The notes under the pieces were generated by a model. It had not been told where the DNA came from and made no database searches. It saw nothing but the letters and a program-made list of their open reading frames with translations. The position numbers were made by a program, and so were the translations under genes. From Eubacteriales Family XIII. Incertae Sedis bacterium (GTDB lineage: Bacteria; Bacillota; Clostridia; Peptostreptococcales; Anaerovoracaceae): 58,567 bases of DNA. Where the stretch lies: positions 1 through 58,567 of the forward strand of contig JAISED010000046.1 of assembly GCA_031264295.1 (NCBI GenBank). Reading direction: 5' to 3'. Below, one piece after another: positions 17,874 to 25,900 of this stretch. Position 1 is the first letter of the stretch. Every line of letters starts with the position of its first letter.

Positions 17874-17902
17874 TTTACTAAGTCCTCTAGTCATAATATA
17901 AT
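17874..17902 (+). promoter_or_regulatory. Sigma-A promoter for the OFA-type carrier
   Basis: TTTACT at 17874-17879 and TATAAT at 17897-17902, spacing 17. Confidence 0.65.
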
Positions 17903-17953
17903 GTACCAGTAAAAGGAACGTTTAACAGAATTCGTCTGCCGGATTGCGAATCG

Positions 17954-18020
17954 CGGAATGGCAAGTTGCGCCGCACGCGTCAACGGCGGAATGGCAAGTT
18001 GTGCCGTACGCGTCAGCGAC
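17954..18020 (+). repeat. 33-bp tandem duplication upstream of the MFS gene
   Basis: CGGAATGGCAAGTTG occurs at 17954 and 17987, exactly 33 bp apart. It creates an apparent N-terminal extension that is probably not translated. Confidence 0.75.
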
Positions 18021-18035
18021 AGAATGGAGGTTCTA

Positions 18036-19274
18036 ATGAACAAAGGTAATCGTGTCGTTTATCTCATCGCAGGCACTGTTATGCTGCTTTTCCTGGGACT
18101 CATCTATGCGTGGTCTATTTTTCGCGGACCGCTTACGGCAGTCTATACAGGCTGGACGGCAACTCAGATCTCTATGACATTCACGATTTCAATTATATTC
18201 TTCTGTATTGGCGGATTCGTTGCGGGGAAGCTCGCGGCGAAGATTAAACGGCGGGTGATTATCCTGATCTCAGCGGCATTCATTCTCGTCGGCTTTACGA
18301 TGATCACTCTACTGCTGGACGCTTCGGCGCCTGTTAAAAGCCTGTGGGTACTCTATATATTCTACGGTGTTTTCGGCGGCGGCGGAGTAGGATTGTCATA
18401 TAACACGCTGCTGGGCGTGATCGTGCGCTGGTTTCCGGGTAAGACAGGCATGGCGTCGGGTGTTTTACTGCTGGGATTCGGGGTCGGCGGGCTGGCACTG
18501 GGAAGTCTCGTTACCGTACTTGTAACGCAGATGAGTATCGGTATGGTTTTCTTTGTAGTCGGAATTCTCATGGCGGCAATCCTCTGTATCGGTTCATTTT
18601 TCGTTAAACTTCCGGAAACGGCGCCTGCACCGGACGGCGATAAGGGCAAAACTGGAGACAAGGCGCCTGCCTCACCCAAGAGTTACACGCTCGGGGAGGC
18701 TGTGGCGAAACCCACATTCTGGATGCTATTCTTATGGGTGGTCTTCATGTGCATCGGCGGTTTGCTGGTCATAAACAGTGCGGCGCCTATAGCGGTGCGA
18801 TACGGTATGGCGGCCGTTTTGGGACTCATCGTACCACTTTTCAACGGGGTGGGACGCCCGGTAATAGGCACTCTGCTTGACGTCATAGGACGCAAGAAGG
18901 CGATGGCTATCAATACAGTTATCATGCTGCTTGGGGGAATCTCGCTTTTGCTCGGCTCCATGACAGAGACACAGGTGTTTATCTACATCGGTCTGCCGCT
19001 AATCGGGATGTGTTACGGTGGTACTCCCGCCTTACTTTCAGCGGTAGTAAACAATTTTTACGGTCCGAAAAACTATCAGGTCATCCTCGGCGCGGCTACA
19101 TTCTCGCTGGCAGTGGCAGGTGTGATAGGACCACTGCTTTCAAGCAAGCTGCAGGAGTTGGCAGGGGGAGAATACTTGACTTCATTTATAATGGTAATAG
19201 TCGTGGCAGTCATGGCGATCATACTGAATTTACTGTTGGCCGCCTCAAGCAAACGCGACGGTTTGGAAAAATAA
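18036..19274 (+). CDS. MFS transporter, oxalate/formate antiporter (OFA) family
   Basis: 412 residues from ATG 18036, chosen because GGAGG lies 6 nt upstream and the protein then begins MNKGNRVVYLIAG; longer in-frame starts run through a repeat. Twelve membrane segments are expected. The OFA-like signature GLIYAWSIFRGPL in helix 1 and YNTLLGVIVRWFPGKTGMASG after helix 4 are clear, and a cytoplasmic loop at about residues 190-215 is rich in Pro/Lys/Gly. Family members exchange dicarboxylates such as oxalate for formate; the substrate here cannot be read from sequence. It has its own promoter. Confidence 0.87.
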   Translation: MNKGNRVVYLIAGTVMLLFLGLIYAWSIFRGPLTAVYTGWTATQISMTFTISIIFFCIGGFVAGKLAAKIKRRVIILISAAFILVGFTMITLLLDASAPVKSLWVLYIFYGVFGGGGVGLSYNTLLGVIVRWFPGKTGMASGVLLLGFGVGGLALGSLVTVLVTQMSIGMVFFVVGILMAAILCIGSFFVKLPETAPAPDGDKGKTGDKAPASPKSYTLGEAVAKPTFWMLFLWVVFMCIGGLLVINSAAPIAVRYGMAAVLGLIVPLFNGVGRPVIGTLLDVIGRKKAMAINTVIMLLGGISLLLGSMTETQVFIYIGLPLIGMCYGGTPALLSAVVNNFYGPKNYQVILGAATFSLAVAGVIGPLLSSKLQELAGGEYLTSFIMVIVVAVMAIILNLLLAASSKRDGLEK

Positions 19275-19350
19275 TGAGTACAGAAAAACAGCGCAGCGCT
19301 TGAGTAGTTACAAAACCGAAAAAATACTTCAAATATTGTGGCGCAGAACA

Positions 19351-19379
19351 TTGTACAACGAGATATTCTGATGTATAAT
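19351..19379 (+). promoter_or_regulatory. Promoter for the small P-loop protein
   Basis: TTGTAC at 19351-19356 and TATAAT at 19374-19379, spacing 17, followed by GAAGGAGG before ATG 19407. Confidence 0.65.
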
Positions 19380-19406
19380 TATTTTTAACCGAAGGAGGTG
19401 GTTTAG

Positions 19407-19826
19407 ATGGTTAAGTTAATAGTAGGTCAAAAAGGCACAGGAAAGACCAAAAAGATGATTGCGCTCGCCAACGAACGCATAGGTAAAAGTGACGGAAGCA
19501 TTGTGTTCATAAACAAAAACCACAGACTGATGTATGATTTGAAGTATATGATCCGGGTAGTTTGCATGGAAGACTACGAAGAGATCACGAACAGCGATGA
19601 GTACATCGGTTTTATTTTTGGCATAATAAGCTCCGATCATGACATTGAAGCGATTTTTATCGACAGCATATTAAAGCACGCCGATGTCAGCACAGAGGAT
19701 ATACCCGAATTTCTCGACAGATTGAGCAGTATAGGCGAAAAATATGAGATAGAATTTATCGTGAGTTTGAGTGCTCAGCAGGAAGAACTTGGGGACGCGA
19801 TCAGCAGGTTCGAAGTGCTGAGCTGA
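19407..19826 (+). CDS. Small P-loop ATP-binding protein
   Basis: 139 residues. A Walker A motif GQKGTGKTKK lies at residues 7-16; AIFIDSILKHA (about 91-101) could supply the Walker B acid. Proteins of this size and plan are widespread in Clostridia and are often labelled PilT-like or ATP-binding, without a known role. The ribosome site GAAGGAGG is strong. It is followed after 34 bp by a HAD hydrolase, perhaps in one transcript. No pilus genes are nearby, so a twitching-motility role is not supported. Confidence 0.7.
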   Translation: MVKLIVGQKGTGKTKKMIALANERIGKSDGSIVFINKNHRLMYDLKYMIRVVCMEDYEEITNSDEYIGFIFGIISSDHDIEAIFIDSILKHADVSTEDIPEFLDRLSSIGEKYEIEFIVSLSAQQEELGDAISRFEVLS

Positions 19827-19860
19827 CGCCGCCGCAGTTTGTTTTGAGAAATACAGTGGT

Positions 19861-20520
19861 ATGTTGATTTTCTGGGATATTGACGGGACTCTTATGCATT
19901 GCGGCGCGGATGGTACGAGTGCATTGAACGAAACATTCAGGCGCCTTTATGGCATTGAGAACGCGTTTTCAGCCGCAGGCATAGGCAGCGCTATGGATTC
20001 GGCGATTTTAGAGCGCATAATGCGCCAGTTCGACATAGACAGAAGGGATTTAAACGAGATAAAATCCCTGTATGTGGATATCCTGAAAGGGATACTTGAA
20101 AGGAATCGCCATAAGTGCATCCTTCCGGGAGTTGAACAAGCGCTCGAATACATAGAAAAAAGAGAAGGCTGGTCGAGTCTTTTACTCACAAGTAATCTCA
20201 AGGAAGGCGCGGAGGCAAAGCTCCGCTCTGTCGGCTTGCTGAAATTCTTCGGGGCGCCTCTTCGGGGTGGTTTCGGCGACGCGCCGGGAGAAAAGTGGGA
20301 TGCATTTGCGTCGGCTGTTGGCTCAGTGCCTCGGGTGGAGACGGTGATAGTAGGCGACAGCGTATACGATATCAGATGCGCCAAGCGGGTGGGCGTTAGA
20401 CATATCGCTGTAGCGACAGGTTGGACTTCAGAGAGAATCCTTGAGAGCGAAGCTCCGGATTATCTGCTGCGCGATCTGTCGGATATTGAAGAAGTCGTTA
20501 GGGCTATAGAGGGTCGTTAG
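19861..20520 (+). CDS. HAD-superfamily phosphohydrolase
   Basis: 219 residues with the HAD motifs in order: FWDIDGTL (motif I, Asp6 nucleophile and Asp8), LLTSN (motif II), a Lys near KWDAF (motif III) and VGDSVYDIRCA (motif IV). A helical cap lies between motifs I and II (about residues 15-90), as in phosphoglycolate phosphatase-like enzymes. The substrate is not predictable. No strong ribosome site precedes ATG 19861. A 94-bp tandem duplication follows the stop. Confidence 0.85.
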   Translation: MLIFWDIDGTLMHCGADGTSALNETFRRLYGIENAFSAAGIGSAMDSAILERIMRQFDIDRRDLNEIKSLYVDILKGILERNRHKCILPGVEQALEYIEKREGWSSLLLTSNLKEGAEAKLRSVGLLKFFGAPLRGGFGDAPGEKWDAFASAVGSVPRVETVIVGDSVYDIRCAKRVGVRHIAVATGWTSERILESEAPDYLLRDLSDIEEVVRAIEGR

Positions 20521-20716
20521 CGGTTTGTGTCCCACCGGATACGAGAGGCCGCTGATAACGCCGGAGCTGATTATTGTTTCGCTGAGTGTAAAAGCTTGCG
20601 GATATCATCAGAAGCGGTTTGTGTCCCACCGGATATGAGAGCTCGCTGATAACGCCGGAGCTGATTATTGTTTCGCTGAGTGTAAAAGCTTGCGGATATC
20701 ATCAGAAGCGGTTTGT
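20521..20716. repeat. 94-bp tandem duplication of the nitrilase gene 3' end
   Basis: CGGTTTGTGTCCCACCGGAT-type units begin at 20521 and 20615, and a partial third at 20709 lies within the last codons of the minus-strand nitrilase gene (end 20702). Period 94 bp. The two full copies are nearly identical. Confidence 0.9.
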
Positions 20717-21508
20717 GTTTCGCTGAATATGCGTGGGTATCTGAGTCCGGATCTCTTCGAGATAGTCATAATCTATCTCACTGTAGATTATGCATTCGCG
20801 TGAGTCGGCCTTTGCGCAGAACTCGCCCCAGGGATTTATTATGCACGAATGTCCGTAGGAGTGATATGACGAAGCGAGGTCGCGTGCAGGTGCGCAAGCC
20901 GCGAAATATATCTGGTTGTCGAGGGCGCGGGCGCGCATGATGATATCCCAGTGCGCCGGACCGGTCGTCATATTGAAGGCTGCGGGCAAAACGATGAGAC
21001 GCGCGCCGTCGTTAGTCATGGATGAAAAAAGGTCGGGGAATCTTACGTCAAAGCATATCGCAACACCTATCTTTCCGAATTCCGTATCGAAAACGGTCTT
21101 TTCACTGCCGGCGGACAGCGTATTCGACTCGAAGAACTGAATGCCGCCCGGTATATTCACATCGAATAGATGGATTTTTCTGTGTTTGCCGACAAGCTTG
21201 CCTTCGGGTGAGAATATATAGCTGGTGTTATAGATATTGCCATCGCTTATTTCGGGAATCGAACCGCCGATGAGCCAGATCTTGTTTTCGCGCGCGGATT
21301 CAGACATCATGAGTACACTCTCGCCGTTGCCGTCCTCCGCGTAATCCCTGAAATAGCTGTTGGAATAGGGGCAGTTCCATATCTCAGGCAGGGATACCAC
21401 CTGAGCACCCGCGGCGGCCGCCTCTCTGATGGCGGCGACAGCTGATTTCTGACATTCGCTCTTTTTAACAGAACCCTTCATCTGACAAAGCGCAAGTTTG
21501 AACTTCAT
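20702..21508 (-). CDS. Carbon-nitrogen hydrolase, omega-amidase (Nit2)-like
   Basis: 268 residues, normal for the nitrilase superfamily. The catalytic triad is visible: Glu42 (LPEIW), Lys111 (GKHRKIHLFD) and Cys152 (VAICFDVRFPDLF). The KIHLFDVNIPGGI and FNMTTGPAHW segments resemble omega-amidases, which hydrolyse alpha-ketoglutaramate or alpha-ketosuccinamate; another amidase specificity is possible. The leader contains a consensus promoter and an intrinsic terminator before the gene, suggesting attenuation. The 3' end is tandemly duplicated downstream. Confidence 0.9.
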   Translation of the reverse strand: MKFKLALCQMKGSVKKSECQKSAVAAIREAAAAGAQVVSLPEIWNCPYSNSYFRDYAEDGNGESVLMMSESARENKIWLIGGSIPEISDGNIYNTSYIFSPEGKLVGKHRKIHLFDVNIPGGIQFFESNTLSAGSEKTVFDTEFGKIGVAICFDVRFPDLFSSMTNDGARLIVLPAAFNMTTGPAHWDIIMRARALDNQIYFAACAPARDLASSYHSYGHSCIINPWGEFCAKADSRECIIYSEIDYDYLEEIRTQIPTHIQRNTNRF

Positions 21509-21544
21509 GGTATTTTCCTCTTTCTATCAGTCTTGTCGCATAAT

Positions 21545-21574
21545 AAAAACCCGCAGGTTGCACCCTGCGGGTTT
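21545..21574 (-). terminator. Terminator hairpin in the nitrilase leader
   Basis: AAAACCCGCAGG pairs with CCTGCGGGTTTT across a short loop, followed on the minus strand by TTTTTATT. It lies about 70 nt after the predicted transcription start and 37 nt before the nitrilase start, so it is an attenuator or the end of a small RNA. Confidence 0.8.
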
Positions 21575-21647
21575 TCTTATGGTATCTGTTGTTGAACCTC
21601 TTTTAACATACAGCAGAAGGACAACTTGTAAATTCTTAACTAGGTTC

Positions 21648-21676
21648 ATCGTACCACCCGCAGAGGCTTTTGTCAA
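21648..21676 (-). promoter_or_regulatory. Promoter of the nitrilase leader
   Basis: TTGACA at 21671-21676 and TACGAT at 21648-21653, spacing 17. GAACCT just after the -10 and AGGTTC about 50 nt later can pair. Confidence 0.75.
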
Positions 21677-21725
21677 TGTTTTGTTTCTTCCGCGATTGAT
21701 TTATTGCTACCCATTGCCCTATTGA

Positions 21726-22157
21726 TTATCTGTGCGTTTTATGAGTTACAGTTACTCTGCCGACGCCAAGTCCTCCGAGAAACGAAAATAGCGCGGTGAT
21801 AATTGTGACAAAATATTCTGAATCTCTAAATACAATCAGTATAACAATAGCAAAAATAAGGCAAGCGATAAAAATAATAGAACTTACAGCCTTCTCGATT
21901 TTAAACGCAGAAAAATCCCGCTCGTCCTCTCGTGCCCCATTCTCAATGATCGTGGAAATATGGTCGGGATTAAGCTTATCAACAAGCAGTGAAGCGCCGG
22001 AGCGTTGCTCGCTATACATTGATAGCATCCAAGACGATAGTTGCTCTCTTATTTGAGGCGGAATTGCCGAGTCATTGTCGGCGGGTGCACCTAGATCATC
22101 ATTAGAACTACTGCTATTATTAACATCGTTACTTGGGGTGGTATTATTTTGCATCAC
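21726..22157 (-). CDS. Small membrane protein, unknown function
   Basis: 143 residues from GTG 22155-22157 (GAGG 7 nt upstream; ATG follows at once). The N-terminal 35 residues are Asn/Ser/Asp-rich and disordered. A helical region (about 35-85) leads to two membrane segments near 92-110 and 117-135, the second with GGLGVG. I do not recognise the family with confidence; the plan recalls small phage/island proteins of the DUF2335 kind. It overlaps the upstream 60-residue gene by 14 bp and lies in an AT-rich segment. Confidence 0.6.
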   Translation of the reverse strand: MMQNNTTPSNDVNNSSSSNDDLGAPADNDSAIPPQIREQLSSWMLSMYSEQRSGASLLVDKLNPDHISTIIENGAREDERDFSAFKIEKAVSSIIFIACLIFAIVILIVFRDSEYFVTIITALFSFLGGLGVGRVTVTHKTHR

Positions 22158-22326
22158 CTAATAACCTCGCAAATTGTTTGTCAATGGATTTCTGAAAATG
22201 CCGAAACGTCCTATCTGTCTCTCGCCTAATATAAGAGTCTGCCGTTGCACAAATAATAGCATAATGCTCTTTGTCTTTGGATTCACGTGTATCATAACTT
22301 TTCTGGTCTTTTGTTTTTTTTATCAT
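22144..22326 (-). CDS. Small basic/charged protein, unknown function
   Basis: 60 residues, very rich in Lys, Asp, Arg and Glu, with a few hydrophobic residues around HYAIICATADSYI. GGGAG lies 9 nt before ATG, and a good promoter stands 25 bp upstream. It overlaps the next gene by 14 bp, supporting a two-gene transcript. No family recognised. Confidence 0.5.
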   Translation of the reverse strand: MIKKTKDQKSYDTRESKDKEHYAIICATADSYIRRETDRTFRHFQKSIDKQFARLLGDAK

Positions 22327-22349
22327 GTTGTCACGCTCCCTTCAATTTG

Positions 22350-22378
22350 ATTATACCCAAAGTGCAAACACTATGCAA
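22350..22378 (-). promoter_or_regulatory. Promoter of the two small accessory genes
   Basis: TTGCAT at 22373-22378 and TATAAT at 22350-22355, spacing 17. Confidence 0.75.
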
Positions 22379-22586
22379 GTTTTATCTTAAAGAATGTATT
22401 CTTTTGCCGCGCGCTTTTAAGTTCGCTACTCACACTCCCCTCATTCTGCAGGGGCTGTTGTCAATATTTTGTTTCGCTGTGCTTTTGCGCACAGCTCGCT
22501 CAGGATTTAGTTCCTTTAACCCGAGACTTGATTGTTATCAAAAGTTGGCGGTTTTGATTTTAACGCATATTGCATACTTCAAGGGC

Positions 22587-24707
22587 TTATTTGGGCAGAT
22601 TATAAGATACTGATATATCGTTATCTTCGGACTTGAATGTCCATACCCTAAGCCATTCGCCGGTTGGCGCATTAAAATCAATGTAGCCGCCATAATCATA
22701 TACTGTTCTATAATTATTGCTTAATAAATATTCACAGTATTTAGAAATGATATCGGGTGCTTCTGCCTCTGAGGAGGAAGTTATTTTGTAGCTCATTATT
22801 CGATGGTCATAGGGAAGCCCTTCATTAGTAAATTCTTCAGATAAAATCATTTCGGGGAAAATGTTTTCAACTGATAGCAAATTGCTTTCTGGATAATATT
22901 TGTAATTTGATTGAACATTCTGCGTTGCAGTATCTACTGGGGGTTCTATTACAACATCGTCAACTGTTGGAGTATTTATAAGGATTTGTTGGGCGGTAAC
23001 GGTTGTATCTGTTGCCACTTGCTCTGATACGATCTTGGTTACAGGCGTCATCTTATCAAAAGAACTCATTGGCCAACATACAGGATCAGGGAAACCAATT
23101 AGATAATCACCGGATATTTCACTCAATTTAACGGTATGTCCATATCCAAGCCCATCGTTCTCGTAAAAGTCATAAATGCCCAAGAAATGATGGAGTTCAG
23201 ATCCGAACCTCTTTTCTTGGCCATGCCAAGTTTCGCCCCGGGTATAATACAGATCATAACTTCCGAAAGGCACGCTTTCTAAAACCGTTTCCCCAGGATG
23301 AATAAATATTGATAAAATATTTTCGTGTGTATATTCATCCTGTAGGAGGATATAACAATATTGTGAACCGGGAGGCACTGATATTTCTAATGGGGCTCCA
23401 TATGCATGCCACCCGAGACCTAACCATTCGCCGAATGACTTTGAGGATCTTAGATCAATATTGTCTGAAATGAAATTCACAGTTCCGTTATATGGGATAT
23501 ACGGTAGCATGGGAACGGCTTTCGGTTCTGTAAAAGATGTAACATCATTCATGGATAAAGCAATGGAGGCGTCTTCATCTGAGGACGCATACGCCGAAAT
23601 TGCGCTAAAATGAGCAATGATCATGACTGTTGGTATCTGTGAAATTATACATATTACTATGCTGATTATAGCGCTTTTGATTAACTTTAAACGTAAATTA
23701 CTGGCAGCTACTCCGTACTTATTGTCATCTTTAGTGCCTCTCATCACGATGAGAACGATCAGCAGCAAATAATTTACAATTGGAATAAACAAAACAAAAA
23801 ATAACCAGATAGGGAGACCACAATCACGCAATCGTCCTATCGTGAGGCAAAGCATAAAAACACATAAGAATAGCACGATTGGGATGAAGACGGGGACAAG
23901 GGTTGGCATAAGCGCATGTTCAATAAGCCCAGCCTCAGCTGCTTTGATATCTACCACAACATTGTCTGGTAAAGCAGCAAGCCTGACAAACCATATAAGG
24001 AACAGCAACGCAACATTAAGCGGCAAGATAAATATATTATACTGAGAACGTGGTATCCTTCGTGACTTGAAGATATCCAAGAGTATCGCGCCAAAAGATA
24101 TAGAACTTTTTGATTTGTCTTGTGAATCAAGCGTACTGGGAAGAGGTCGCGGTTGTAAAACACTCTGCGTGGAAGACTGGGTATCAATAGCGCTTTCGTC
24201 ATTCAGGTAATGTAGCCATGCATCTGTTGATAATTCTGCTGTTGATTTATTTCCTATATGGTGTTTACCATTGGGTGGAAGGCTAGGTGATAAATTCCCC
24301 TTAACGATAGTGACTATTTTGGATCTCTTCGGCACGCACATAATAAATATTATACCTGCAAAAACCACAGTTAATCCGATCAATTCTAAAACTAAAGTCT
24401 TCCATATCACAACAGCATTTATCACGTCATCCGGCAAAGGCTCCAGTGATACGTTACGACGCGAACCGCGCGCCGTATCACGCCAAGCATTAGTTTTCGT
24501 TAATGATAACTTTAATACAGGGGATGTGGAAAGCTCTGAAAAGTAATGTTCTCCCGTCATATCCACTCTAACAAAACGTATTCCGCAATCGAATACAGTT
24601 ACGGCGTCTTTGTGTATAACCTCAATGTTGCAAGGGACAAAGACACACAGAACTACGAAGCAAACAAGATAAATAGCTACCATGGCCTTTAGCCGTTTCA
24701 TGTTCAT
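22587..24707 (-). CDS. Large membrane protein with DUF805-like core
   Basis: 706 residues from ATG 24705-24707 (CGAGG about 7 nt upstream). Membrane segments lie near the N-terminus (about 8-28), near 110-135, and as a group of four at about 215-360. The group contains LTIGRLRDCGLPIWLFFVLFIPIVNY and a following KYG, which match the DUF805 pattern (GRLHD-x-G). The C-terminal 320 residues are soluble and end in a lipoprotein-like small domain (NNYRTVYDYGGYIDF). DUF805 proteins have no settled function. The gene is AT-rich compared with its neighbours and follows a broken XRE regulator gene. Confidence 0.7.
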   Translation of the reverse strand: MNMKRLKAMVAIYLVCFVVLCVFVPCNIEVIHKDAVTVFDCGIRFVRVDMTGEHYFSELSTSPVLKLSLTKTNAWRDTARGSRRNVSLEPLPDDVINAVVIWKTLVLELIGLTVVFAGIIFIMCVPKRSKIVTIVKGNLSPSLPPNGKHHIGNKSTAELSTDAWLHYLNDESAIDTQSSTQSVLQPRPLPSTLDSQDKSKSSISFGAILLDIFKSRRIPRSQYNIFILPLNVALLFLIWFVRLAALPDNVVVDIKAAEAGLIEHALMPTLVPVFIPIVLFLCVFMLCLTIGRLRDCGLPIWLFFVLFIPIVNYLLLIVLIVMRGTKDDNKYGVAASNLRLKLIKSAIISIVICIISQIPTVMIIAHFSAISAYASSDEDASIALSMNDVTSFTEPKAVPMLPYIPYNGTVNFISDNIDLRSSKSFGEWLGLGWHAYGAPLEISVPPGSQYCYILLQDEYTHENILSIFIHPGETVLESVPFGSYDLYYTRGETWHGQEKRFGSELHHFLGIYDFYENDGLGYGHTVKLSEISGDYLIGFPDPVCWPMSSFDKMTPVTKIVSEQVATDTTVTAQQILINTPTVDDVVIEPPVDTATQNVQSNYKYYPESNLLSVENIFPEMILSEEFTNEGLPYDHRIMSYKITSSSEAEAPDIISKYCEYLLSNNYRTVYDYGGYIDFNAPTGEWLRVWTFKSEDNDISVSYNLPK

Positions 24708-24750
24708 TAATGTTACCTCGTTCCAATCAATATAACTCAATCCGGTTTCT

Positions 24751-25002
24751 TTACGCGCCTCTTACTTCGCGTGAAGACAACGATTTTCCCGTCCTAATCT
24801 CACCTTTTACTTCCGCCTCACGTAAGTATTCCAAAGCTACATTAATGGAAGCTTTAGCGCGGTCATCGGCTCTTTCGTATTTTTCCGCGATCAACATTGT
24901 CTCTCGTGAGAGTCCGATATTTTCATCGAAAATCAAATAATCAGTACTTACATGAAGAGCCTTAGCAAGTGCAATTACTGTGTTTAATTTCGGCTCTTCC
25001 AC
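24751..25002 (-). pseudogene. Truncated XRE-family regulator (C-terminal part)
   Basis: 83 codons are open from a GTG that immediately follows an in-frame stop. The start of the fragment, EPKLNTVIALAKALHVSTDYLIFDE, is the usual end of an XRE/Cro DNA-binding domain (dimer helices), but the helix-turn-helix itself is missing. The remainder is a helical tail (AEKYERADDRAKASINVALEYL). The missing part is not found upstream, where short GC-rich repeats begin. Most likely a gene remnant. Confidence 0.75.
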
Positions 25003-25089
25003 TTACCGAATCCAGTAAAATCCAGTAAAAAATACAATCTTCTTTTGTGCGGCGGCATGCTCACCATTGCGTCACTCCACTCTTTGTAT

Positions 25090-25205
25090 CGCGTATAGCG
25101 CCGCCTTTATATCACGCACCCTGCCGGTGTATCACGCAGGTCACGCCGCCGCCTGCCGATGTATCATGCAGGTCACGCCGCCTGCCGATGTATCACGCAT
25201 ATTGC
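25090..25205. repeat. Degenerate tandem repeats next to the toxin-antitoxin pair
   Basis: GCCGATGTATCACGCA and GGTCACGCCGCC strings recur about three times with roughly 35-40 bp spacing between the XRE remnant and the toxin gene. Confidence 0.65.
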
Positions 25206-25233
25206 TTGATATAATCCCACTCTCATGATATCG

Positions 25234-25518
25234 TTAGATACCGAAAATGTCGGCATGTGTTCCGGTTTCAACCAGAAGAAGTGTCAATACATCATCATTT
25301 TTCTCATAAATCAAGATCCAATCCGAACGCACATGACAATCATGACGACCTCTATGTTTCCCGCTCAAAACATGATCGTGATATCTTTCAGGCAAGGTTT
25401 CACCATTCGCGAGCATAACGACAACTTTGTCGAGAATAGATATGTCATATCCGCGTTTAATCAAAAGCTTGCGTTGGCGTTTGAACAAGCTTGTATACCG
25501 AACAGTGTATCTAGTCAT
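25234..25518 (-). CDS. yafQ: YafQ-type mRNA interferase toxin
   Basis: 94 residues, normal for the RelE/YafQ fold. The segments KRQRKLLIKRGYD, LANGETLPERYHDHVLSGKHRGRHDCH and DWILIYEKNDD, ending LLLVETGTHADIFG, match YafQ closely, including the C-terminal catalytic His. YafQ cleaves mRNA on the ribosome and is neutralised by DinJ. It follows its antitoxin gene with an 8-bp overlap. Confidence 0.93.
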   Translation of the reverse strand: MTRYTVRYTSLFKRQRKLLIKRGYDISILDKVVVMLANGETLPERYHDHVLSGKHRGRHDCHVRSDWILIYEKNDDVLTLLLVETGTHADIFGI

Positions 25519-25828
25519 CGCTGTTCAAACTGCTCATAAGGTCATTGATGGAATCGAACGGGCCCTCGGTTTCCCCGGCAACATCTTGCAATTTTGGCGC
25601 AAGTTTGCTGTAACTGTGGATATGACCGTACTCGCATATATACGAACCGAAACCGTCGTTAATTTCTATAGGGCGGCTCTTCTTAATCTCAAACGGAATG
25701 CCTCTGGCATCAATTGACGCAACCAAGAACATCCTCATTGCTGTAGAAATATCAAGTCCGAGCGAAGCAAAAAGGGCATCCGCTGCGGATTTCATGGAAT
25801 CGTCAACGCGAACTTGTATGGTTGCCAT
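25511..25828 (-). CDS. dinJ: RelB/DinJ-family antitoxin
   Basis: 105 residues from ATG 25826-25828 (AGGAGG 7 nt upstream), beginning MATIQVRVDDSMKSAADALFASLGLD, a ribbon-helix-helix N-terminus, followed by ISTAMRMFLVASIDARGIPFEI, as in RelB/DinJ. It binds YafQ and should repress its own promoter. The C-terminal half (FGSYICEYGHIHSYSKLAPKLQD) is longer than in E. coli DinJ and may form the toxin-binding part. Confidence 0.92.
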   Translation of the reverse strand: MATIQVRVDDSMKSAADALFASLGLDISTAMRMFLVASIDARGIPFEIKKSRPIEINDGFGSYICEYGHIHSYSKLAPKLQDVAGETEGPFDSINDLMSSLNSDD

Positions 25829-25868
25829 AAAGATTACCTCCTGTGATAGTTGCACTGCTTTTAATGAT

Positions 25869-25897
25869 ATTGTAATACATTGTGCTGCGTTTGTCAA
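25869..25897 (-). promoter_or_regulatory. Promoter of the dinJ-yafQ operon
   Basis: TTGACA at 25892-25897 and TACAAT at 25869-25874, spacing 17, directly after the methyltransferase stop. The DinJ operator is expected here. Confidence 0.82.
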
Positions 25898-25900
25898 ACA

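Noticed and set aside
19407-19826. Assignment of the small P-loop protein as PilT (twitching motility)
   Set aside because: It is far too short for PilT and has no secretion-ATPase motifs or pilus genes nearby.
22440-22500. Hairpins and a TTGACA between the DUF805 gene and the small accessory genes
   Set aside because: The -35-like box has no matching -10, and the hairpins lack a T-run, so neither a promoter nor a terminator is supported.
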